This document shows positions 49,107-64,000 of a stretch of DNA of 64,000 nucleotides, one piece after another. Source of the DNA: Wuchereria bancrofti (Eukaryota > Nematoda > Chromadorea > Rhabditida > Onchocercidae); contig SSBO01000001.1 in NCBI GenBank assembly GCA_005281725.1, forward strand, positions 4,944,399 through 5,008,398, written 5' to 3'. The position numbers were made by a program, and so were the translations under genes. Every line of letters begins with the position of its first letter. The stretch's first letter is position 1. The notes under the pieces were generated by a model. That model searched no databases, was not told where the DNA came from, and saw nothing but the letters and a program-made list of their open reading frames with translations.

Positions 49107-50184
49107 GATACTGTAGTGTGTTGCTAATTGTAGAAAATATATCGAGCTGAAACAACGTCAAATTTTGTTGTTTTTACTAAATCTCGTCCATAAAACTTCC
49201 GTTCATTTATTTAGTTGCATTTTCCTTCTTTTATAACACGCAAATAGCGGGTAATTTGATACATACCATTTTGGCATTAACTGGGAGGTTTTATGTTTAA
49301 ACTTCGCTTAACTTCATTATTTGGCCAAAGAACCTGTTATAAGCATAGGCTCCGAAATCAAATAATCTTGGCCTTGGCAGCACAATTTGTTAACAGTAAA
49401 TCATTAAATCAGGTGACTAGGAGATATGCTCACGACCATACTTAGTTCTGACAATAGTTAATTGTTTCACTCATCATAGGATCTGAGCTGAACACTATTT
49501 GTCACTACTTAAAACACGAGGTCCGGAATATGTAGCCTATGCAATGTTCTCAAGCCGAACAAGCTCGCTTCTCATAAGAACAAATTCAAATTTCAAGATG
49601 CATTTTTCCGCACAACACATTACCCAAATAGCAATTCGCTAATCTAGGGACAGACAGCAGGGCAGTCCCTGACTAGCATCTTGGATTGCCATAAAGCTGC
49701 ACCCATACTAAACATTATTTTCACCGGCCTTCCCCTGATCCTTCTGTACCGCCATTTAGAAAAAACCAGTTCCGGAAATGTCTACATTCCTTGGTACATT
49801 GCATGCAAAATGATAAAAATGATGGACAGAGCGTTCTATAAATGATCAACGACAGTATAATATCAGATGAATTTTAAAACCCTTTCGACATGTTCGTTAC
49901 TGGTGTTAATAATAGCACATACGAATTATCGTTTATTTATAGCTCAGGAATCGTCAACTTGATGTAGCGATCACCGTAGATGTTCAATGGATAAATGACA
50001 AAATTTTGTTGCTCACATACCAAATTTATGTAAATTTTGGAACGAAAATCAGGATAAACAAACACAAAACAACCAATCAATAAATGGCATAAAAAGCACG
50101 GCAACAACAGTAGTATGATAATAACGCATTTTCCCCAAAAAACTCTTGGTTTTTGTGTCAAAACCTTTCCAAACAGTCAATCGA
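49107..50184. other. intergenic between convergent J-protein and ran-1 genes
   Basis: No exon recognised. It carries the ran-1 3' end, with a minus-strand AATAAA at 49932-49937, and the J-protein 3' end, for which I saw no canonical signal nearby. Confidence 0.55.
49932..49937 (-). terminator. polyadenylation signal of ran-1
   Basis: TTTATT on the plus strand is AATAAA on the minus strand, 248 nt after the ran-1 stop. Confidence 0.55.
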
Positions 50185-51446
<1,262 letters not shown>

Positions 51447-52456
51447 TACTTCTGCTGCTACCACTGCAATGTTAAGCTGAATACAATCAGAAGTGAGGTA
51501 GTAGATGTGGTTTGCTCACCAATACAACAAAACTGCTGACTGCTTTTAAAATACGATAGGTCGCATGATAATTTTATAAAATATTGGGTTACAGACTCAA
51601 TAACCAAAATATCTGAAACTGACAGTGTGTCTGTTAACTAATAAAGACAAATAACAAAAAAAGATGAGAAGAGAGACGAATTATACATTCTTATCAGAAG
51701 CATCATGCTATCCTTATAGTACCTAAGTCCTCATCCATCAAACAAATACTAACATTCCTTGCATCATCTCAAACTCCTAACCTCTTCACTCGCCCAGTTT
51801 ACCCCTAAAAATCCCAAAGCACATTCCGGAATTTCAGCATATACAGCCTCAAACTTTACAAACAGCCAAAGTCATCCTTTTTGGCTACTCGTGTTGCAAC
51901 CTGGCCTATTGACAAACTTCGGACAGAGCGTTCGCACCAGTTACATTTCTCGCGTTTTTCATGACCCGGAGAGTTTTAGGGACTTTAAGTCTAAAAGTTC
52001 TTTTCTTATTTTGTGGGTATAAGTTAAATAAAGATTTATGATTAAGCCGCCACTTTATTATCTCCATTACAACAAGATGATGTAAACATTTAGACTGAGC
52101 TCTTGTATGCTCTACTCTACACATGAGTCATTAAACGTTACACGTAAAATTAGTGATAACTCATGCGAGGCTTTTCTAGTCAAGATGTGCGAGATCGAGG
52201 AATACCTATGGTAAAAGTGCTTTAAGGTATTGTATGGAGATGAGGATTTTATAATTAAGGTCAATAAAATTATTTCCCTGCAGTGATACAAAAACAACGG
52301 ACGTTAAAGGGAAAGCATATTAGAAAGCAACATATGTTTGATTGGTTCACTCCTACTTCAGATGACCTTCATATGTAGTTGTGGAACGCGTTAGGTCCAC
52401 TTTATGATTTATATTGCAGTAATAGAAAAGCAAAGTTGTATTTTTACAGAAAGGAA
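51447..52456. other. shared upstream region of ran-1 and dyskerin genes
   Basis: About 1 kb between two divergent housekeeping genes. The middle part (51760-51980) is richer in GC than the introns nearby. It probably holds both promoters. I recognised no exon. Confidence 0.5.
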
Positions 52457-55400
52457 ATGGGAAAGAAACAGAAGTCGATGAAACATAGCGAATTCGACGT
52501 GGGTGTAAGTTTCTTGCATTAATTAGTTTTCCATATGGTTATTAGAAGTACTTGAACAGCTTTCGTTCCAGTTACCTGTTTTAGGAAGTTCAAGCTGCAG
52601 GTGACTACTCAATCAAACCTTCCGAAAAGACAGCTGTGTTAGATACTTCACAATGGCCACTGCTGTTGAAGGTAAACAATCATTTGTAAATGTAATCTGA
52701 AGGAGAATGAGTGATATATGTAAGGTGTGTCCGATTTACAATTGCTGATGACTCGACTTACAATTGCTTCCGGCACTGAAGGAAAAAATAATGCTTCAAA
52801 ATCATGCTTGAGAGCCTGTTGAATTATAAGATGAGGCATGTTATTTCGTAGAAAATCATTTCTTACAAGTGGAGCTGTTAGATTTTAGAAGTATTTATAA
52901 AATTTCTTTCAGAAGACTTTGCTTATGACATTAAAGCCTGTACTTACGGAGTTTTCAGAATTTCGATAAACTGAATGTGCGATCTAATCATTATACTCCA
53001 CTTCCGGAAGGCTGCTCTCCTCTTAAAAGAGATATTAAGAATTACGTCTCTTCTGGTTGTATAAATCTTGATAAGCCAGCTAATCCTTCAAGTCATGAAG
53101 TGGTTGCTTGGGTCAAGCGAATATTACGAGTTGACAAAACTGGACATAGTGGCACTTTGGATCCAAAGGTATAATAGCACTTTTCCTTAGACTTTTTCTC
53201 TAGATAACTCATTCCCCAATAATGCATTATAAATACAGATTTTACGAAACAGTCAACCTGTTTCTTCTTTCAGTTACTTTAAAAAATATAGCTTGTGATT
53301 TGTGAATGCAGTTTATGTTTTCTCTAAAATTTGAGAGAGTTGCATCCTTATTACACAACAACCAAATGAATGAAAAGGAAACCAAATAAAGTTTCCTTGA
53401 GTCGACTAAATTGATGGAAAGTTTCAAAACTTCCAACTTTTTGCCGAAATTTATTTGCAGGTGTCGGGCTGTTTGATTGTTTGCATCGATCGAGCTACCA
53501 GACTTGCAAAATCACAGCAGGGTGCTGGAAAGGAATATGTGGCGATATTTCGGTTGCATAATACTGTTGAATCAGAAAAAAAAGTGAGGCAAGCCTTGGA
53601 GAAGTTGACCGGCGCATTATTTCAACGCCCGCCACTCATATCCGCTGTTAAACGGCAGTTAAGGATTAGGACAATTTACGAAAACAAATTGATTGAGTAT
53701 AATTCGAGTCAGAATATGGGCATATTTTGGGTTTGTCTTATTGAATCCTAAGTCATTTCTCTATAATTATTTTTAGAAATGTAATCTTAGTTTCTAATCT
53801 CTATTAATTATCCGCTCAGTGCATTTTAGTTATAATCTAATCTTACTAATTATTTCTGACTTGCTTTTAAGGTGAAATGCGAAGCGGGAACCTATGTGCG
53901 GACAATTTGTGTTCACCTCGGTCTACTTCTGGGTGTTGGGGGTCAGATGCAAGAGTTAAGAAGAGTTCGTTCGGGTGTGTTCCTCAGATTTTATGAAATT
54001 AAACGCTGTTCAGTGATTTGTACTGCTACATTATTTTTACGTTTTGAGGTATTTTTGGTGAAAAAGATAATCTGATGACGATGCATGATATTCTGGACGC
54101 GCAATACCTTTATGACCACCACAATGACGACAGTTATTTACGAAGAGTGATCCGACCACTTGAATCTCTCCTTGTGGGCCATAAACGAATCGTTGTTAAA
54201 GACAGTGCTGTGAGTACTTTGTTCACTTATTTTATCATATCGAAAATAAAACGAAGTTTTTATTTTTTGCTAAGTTTACCAATGCCATTTGTTTGTTCCA
54301 TACATATGAATGCACTTTGGTATATCAAAAGAGTAAATAATTATACAAATTATAAAACCTTTTCGTTCATTATCTTTTTTATCCCTCATCCTCTCCACAT
54401 GCTAACAAATCTCACTGTGTTGTTGTACTGTTCAATTATCAAATCAGAGTCATTATATACATTTTAATTATTTATTAGTATCACTTTTTTAGGTGAATGC
54501 AATTTGCTATGGCGCCAAAATACTTCTACCGGGTATTCTTCGGTTTGAAAATGGAATCGAATTGAATGAAGAAATTGTTATCGTTACAACAAAAGGAGAA
54601 GCCATTTGCTTAGGTTGTTTCCTCCTTCTGATTTTTAATTCACTTATAACATAGTAGTTGTTTACGTAATAGATATTTTAAGTATTGCGTTTTTTGTTTC
54701 ATACCAAAATCTTATTTCTTGGGTTTAGCATTGGCATTAATGACCACGTCAACTATGGCGGTAACGGATCATGGAGTCGTTGCAAAAATCAAAAGAGTTA
54801 TTATGGAAAGAGATACCTACGCCCGAAAATGGTGTCTTGGTCCCGTTGCGTCGAAGAAAAAGGCTATGGTCACTTACTTTCATCTACTGCAATATTACTG
54901 TTTCAGTGGATTTTTCAATATAAAAACTGAACGAATCAGTCATTATAAATAAAGAGGAATTTCATTTTGAAATATTCTTAAACGATTTTTAGATAAGTCA
55001 AGGATTGCTTGACAAATATGGCAAACCAAACGAAAAAACTCCGGCTGGTTGGCGTTCCGCTTATTACGATCTTAGTGTCTCCAATCCAACTAGTAGTTGT
55101 CAGCAGATATCACTGGAAGATGAGAAAAAGGTTTATGGAAACGAGGTTTGTATTCTGCATTTCTTTCAAGGAGAGAAGAGATGTTAATTTGAACGAGACG
55201 TCAAATGATAATTTGACAACAGCAGATCTTTCTCATACTTTTCAGTGAGTAATATTTGGTCAAAAATTACGTAGTTTGGGTGTGAGGTATTGATATTTAC
55301 TTCATCTCTCCATTTTAATATACCATTTTTTTTCAAAACGGTAGGAAATCGGTCTACTCTAAAGTGGTATCAGCTGAACAAATTAATGTTAACTTACTCT

Positions 55401-55481
55401 AAGTTTTTGCAGCCACCAAAAAAGAAAGAAAGGAAAAAAGTAGAATCGTCAACTTCATCAAGTGATGAAGAAAGCGAGTAA
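52457..55481 (+). CDS. dkc-1: dyskerin, H/ACA snoRNP pseudouridine synthase
   Basis: Catalytic subunit of H/ACA ribonucleoproteins in the nucleolus; converts uridine to pseudouridine in rRNA and snRNA. Ten exons: 52457-52504, 52585-52671, 52959-53168, 53461-53730, 53872-53974, 54049-54209, 54493-54613, 54729-54868, 54993-55145 and 55413-55481, giving 453 aa. DKCLD domain with [19 protein letters not shown], then the TruB fold with the catalytic Asp (about D113) in [34 protein letters not shown] and [12 protein letters not shown] follow. A PUA domain from about residue 294 ([14 protein letters not shown]) ends with DTYARKW. The tail is short, with only one KKKERKK cluster, whereas human dyskerin has long lysine-rich tails. 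The acceptor TTTTACAG lies 8 nt before the ATG. Exon 6 uses a GAG acceptor (TTTTGAG). Confidence 0.96.
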
Positions 55482-55572
55482 ATTAAAAATTCAGTGTTGA
55501 TTTCTCTCCATCTTAGGAAGTTCGTGCTTCAGATTTGCAACAAGTTCTTAATTAAAAGCATTTAATGATTAT

Positions 55573-55578
55573 AATAAA
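55573..55578 (+). terminator. polyadenylation signal of dyskerin gene
   Basis: Canonical AATAAA 92 nt after the TAA stop. Confidence 0.7.
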
Positions 55579-56407
55579 GACGAAGTGTCACACATAGACG
55601 TTTTAGTCCTTTCACGTTTTAAATGAAATGAGGGATGTAAAAACCAAGATTCAATCTCTCATTTTTCGCCTCCTCAGTAGGAAGATCATCACAGCTAGAG
55701 AAGGTGCTTTTATATCATTTAAGAAACATCACTCAAGTCACTGAAACATTGTTCTTCCCAAATGCAAATGGCAATATAGTTACCATTATCTCACCAAAAT
55801 TGCTTCAGCTTTTTTTGATGAACTTTGGATTATTTGTGAACCAAAAGGTTATGTATGGATTATTCGTGAAGCGATAGAGATAACAAATGCGTACTTCTCA
55901 AGTAATCTGTTCCGGTACTACTGTTTTGTTTTGTTCAAGACGAAAATACCTCTTCATGAAGCTCATAGTCTTTGTTTACTTCCTTGAATGTCGAGCAGTT
56001 GTTGGATCTTATGCAAAATCTTCCGTTTATTGTCAAGAATTGTTACCTATAAAATTTAAATGTTGTGCGATATTTGTTGAATAAAGTTGTGTTGTACTGC
56101 TTCTAGTCTGAAATAATAGTAATTCAGATAACTATATAGAGTTTTTTGTGTAGCTTTAGGAAGCAGAAACATATAAAATTTGACGAGTCATAAAGGAGAT
56201 GGTTCTCTGTACGCATTTTAAAAGATTACATACATTTGGGACGTCAAACATGCTCCCCAATTAGTACCAAAAACATGGGTATGCATTAATGCAGTACATT
56301 ACGGAAAAGCATATTGCGCTAGCATCTCAATGACTCCAGTCATATTTTTCTTGATATCAAAACTAGATTTACAGTATTTTCGTATTTCTGCACACTATTC
56401 CAAACTC

Positions 56408-56413
56408 TTTATT
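56408..56413 (-). terminator. polyadenylation signal of coronin gene
   Basis: AATAAA on the minus strand, 317 nt after the coronin stop. Confidence 0.5.
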
Positions 56414-56729
56414 TTGATCATTAGGTTTGAAAGTCCATAAAATTTAACCTTAAATGAGTTGGTTTACAAGTACAATCCTTAAAGAAAAGGCACTAAAATA
56501 ACACTGAAGTAAAAATCCTTTCTCGGGTGATGACAGAATTCTGCTGAACAATTAAGTCCAGTTGTCATCCACTGTCCATTTGCCTCCCTGCCATATTCAT
56601 CTTTATTGTACGGTGAGTGTCTCCCCTTACTGGAGCCTTTTTTGTCTATTAATGGGCAAGAATAATACGGACAATTCCCGTTATAGTCTTGCATTTCCCG
56701 AATAAGCACCGCAAACATCTTTAATCTTC

Positions 56730-62109
<5,380 letters not shown>

Positions 62110-64000
62110 CCTTGTTGCTGTCCCCGATTCCGGATGACCAGAAAGGCTTCTGCAAACTGAGCCACAAGTAAAGCAGAAGCAGTGAGAGATTAGATTGAAC
62201 GAAGCGATATGCCAACTTTCACTGCTGACAAGACCACTACTACTAACGCCATCCCTCAGAGGTGCCACCGCCGCTGTCGATGTTACACAGCCCGGGTCAG
62301 TAACATCTGTCTATGTTGCAACCGCACTCTCTCCCGCCTTCTCTTCTTTCCCTCTCTCTCTCTCTCTCCCTTGCTTTACTATGAAATGATGGTTTCTCTT
62401 GAATTGTACCAGAAATATCATCATCTCCAGTTCAGTCAAATAGCGGTTAGCTTCTTCTATCACAACACCCCACTTCAGCATCAATTCAGTGAACTTCGGT
62501 TGAAGCAATTCATTTATCCCTGCAGCAATCTTCTGCGCTGTTGTCTGAGCGAGGCACTTCGACTGAAGTCACCTGTTGGTTGTGTAGAACTCTTGCTCTT
62601 ATTGACTAAAGTCTTTGAACAAAAGCAAAAAATATCGGCTAAAAAGCAAACTTTTCTATCTATCCATATTTCCTTCTTCTCCATGCAAACGTTTCTTGTT
62701 GACGTAAATATCGTTTAATTGATAGATTGTATGTGCTGGAAGTGACAAACGATACTAGGATGCTTAACGGTAGGAGGAATAAGCTTTAGCATTATTGATT
62801 TGAAACTAACAGATAGCAGCTGTTGAAAATAACAATTTGAACTTGTGTTGCAGGGCACTTTTTTGCAATGCTAACATTAAGAAAAGAATTTAAGCAGATG
62901 TTTACAAAGTGATATGGTGATAAAATCAATTAATATTTCTAAACACAGCTAGTTTACACCATTTGGACTAAAACATTTTATTGACTAAACGACGAAAAAA
63001 ACTGAGGGATGGATTGTGGCAAAAAATCGGTAGTGCTTTACTTTTACTTTTATAAAGATTAAGACAGCCGAATCAATACACAAAGATTTCATCATTATGC
63101 TAACTCGCTGAAATGTAACACAAATATAATTGTGATCAATCACATCGAACACAAAAGTACTAATTATTTGATCAATAAATATCGGAATTCATCAGATTAA
63201 TTTTATTATCCTTATCCTTAAGCCTATCCTAATCCATACAAGCCATTACAGCGATAGCTCAACAATGCCTGACGAAATACTCATAATTATAACTGAGCAA
63301 TAAATGTAAAAAATGGATCGCACTTAACATCAATTCACCAGTTCTTTTGGAAAACTGCATTTAAGCATTTGGTTCGGAGGTTCAAATAAGGTACCAGCAC
63401 AATTTTCCTTTCTTTCATCAGATGTTTTATCACTTTTCTCTTTTTATTTCTTACCATTTTTGTCTGAACATTACTCTATCTCGTCAAAATGTGCGACATA
63501 TATAATTATCAACCATATTTCAAATTATCGGTTTTATGCTGGGAATGATATGCGAGTAATGCTCATTAATATTAATTCAAGTAAATTTAACGATAAATCA
63601 ATGAAGGAATTAAAAGGCCATAATAAATTTAGGAAGCAAAACAGGAGAATTTATCCAACATGAGTAAACAGCATAAATATGAAACGAATAAAGTGTATTT
63701 TTGATATCGAAGTGCCAAATTTTATGATCGAAATGGAAAAGAAATATACAATAAATTAAAAATAATTTTTGGTGGGAGAATGTGTCAACAAATGGATCAT
63801 ATAAATATCTCGGACTTGTCCAGAAAAAAACAACATGAAAATTTATATAAAATTTATATTTAAAAATTTCTCTCAGAAGAACAATTTATAGCAGTCGCAA
63901 TAAAATAATTTATAAGTTTGTAACGGCGCAATCTGGATGAAATTCGTAAATTCCGCAAATGAAACAAATCGAAAGCTCTAGAGGCGATAAAATGGCAGCT
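62110..64000. other. upstream of coronin; no gene recognised
   Basis: Probably coronin 5' leader and promoter. A minus-strand acceptor CAGTTTGCAG lies about 45 nt upstream of the ATG, and a (CT)n run follows at 62350-62368. A 169-codon plus-strand open frame at 62209-62718 overlaps the CT run and looks like chance, given its composition. From 62720 to the end I see only AT-rich sequence. Confidence 0.5.
62350..62368. repeat. (CT)n dinucleotide run
   Basis: About nine CT units; read as GA repeats in the direction of coronin transcription. GAGA-type runs are common near promoters, but no function is shown here. Confidence 0.85.

Larger units (their letters stand above)
55482..56729. other. intergenic between convergent dyskerin and coronin genes
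   Basis: Contains both 3' ends (AATAAA at 55573 on plus; AATAAA on minus at 56408-56413). I recognised no further exon. Confidence 0.6.

Noticed and set aside
62209..62718. 169-codon plus-strand open frame upstream of coron in
   Set aside because: Composition is unlike a folded protein, it crosses a CT repeat, and I see no splice or family support; most likely chance in the coronin leader/promoter region.

Overview
The window is AT-rich nuclear DNA from a nematode. Genes are split into many short exons, bounded by TTTCAG-type acceptors and GTAAGT/GTATGT-like donors. Several start codons lie just downstream of an acceptor, as expected for spliced-leader trans-splicing. Protein resemblance is closest to nematode families (TWK two-pore potassium channels, a CK1/TTBK-type kinase, DHS-28, COR-1 and RAN-1 remembered from Caenorhabditis elegans). 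Composition and intron size suggest a clade III (spirurid/filarial) worm, but that is inference. There is no sign of bacterial, viral or organellar DNA, and no CRISPR, tRNA or rRNA was recognised.

Layout. 0-9.7 kb is mostly non-coding, with two exon-like pieces of an unrecognised minus-strand gene running off the left edge and a long (ATT)n tract. 10.1-15.8 kb holds a plus-strand TWK channel. 18.5-21.4 kb holds the complete minus-strand DNA primase small subunit (11 exons, 414 aa). 23.4-24.3 kb holds four exons of an unrecognised plus-strand membrane protein. 25.3-25.9 kb holds a small secreted Gly/Leu-rich protein (minus). 28.6-31.3 kb holds a second, complete TWK channel (plus, 370 aa). 32.3-44.0 kb is a run of four minus-strand genes: a CK1/TTBK-like kinase (314 aa), a tentative 107-aa charged protein, proteasome lid subunit RPN12/PSMD8 (256 aa) and a DHS-28-type peroxisomal dehydrogenase ending in AKL (423 aa). 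44.7-49.1 kb holds two plus-strand genes: a NIP45/Rad60-like protein with SUMO-like domains (325 aa) and a membrane-anchored J protein (263 aa). 50.2-51.4 kb is Ran GTPase (minus, 215 aa), divergent from dyskerin at 52.5-55.5 kb (plus, 453 aa). 56.7-62.1 kb is coronin (minus, about 617 aa), whose first intron carries a ~250-bp (TGAA)n microsatellite touching the splice donor. 62.1-64 kb looks non-coding.

The gene set is mostly housekeeping (replication priming, proteasome, nuclear transport, pseudouridylation, actin dynamics) with two excitability genes and one ascaroside/peroxisomal beta-oxidation gene. Exon joins were derived by hand from splice signals and phase. For most genes the exon lengths sum to whole codons and the joined protein aligns with remembered family members. 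I see no convincing evidence of a wholly new system. The least explained parts are the 23.4-24.3 kb gene, the left-edge exons, the secreted Gly/Leu-rich protein, a GC-AG intron, and several near-perfect hairpins.
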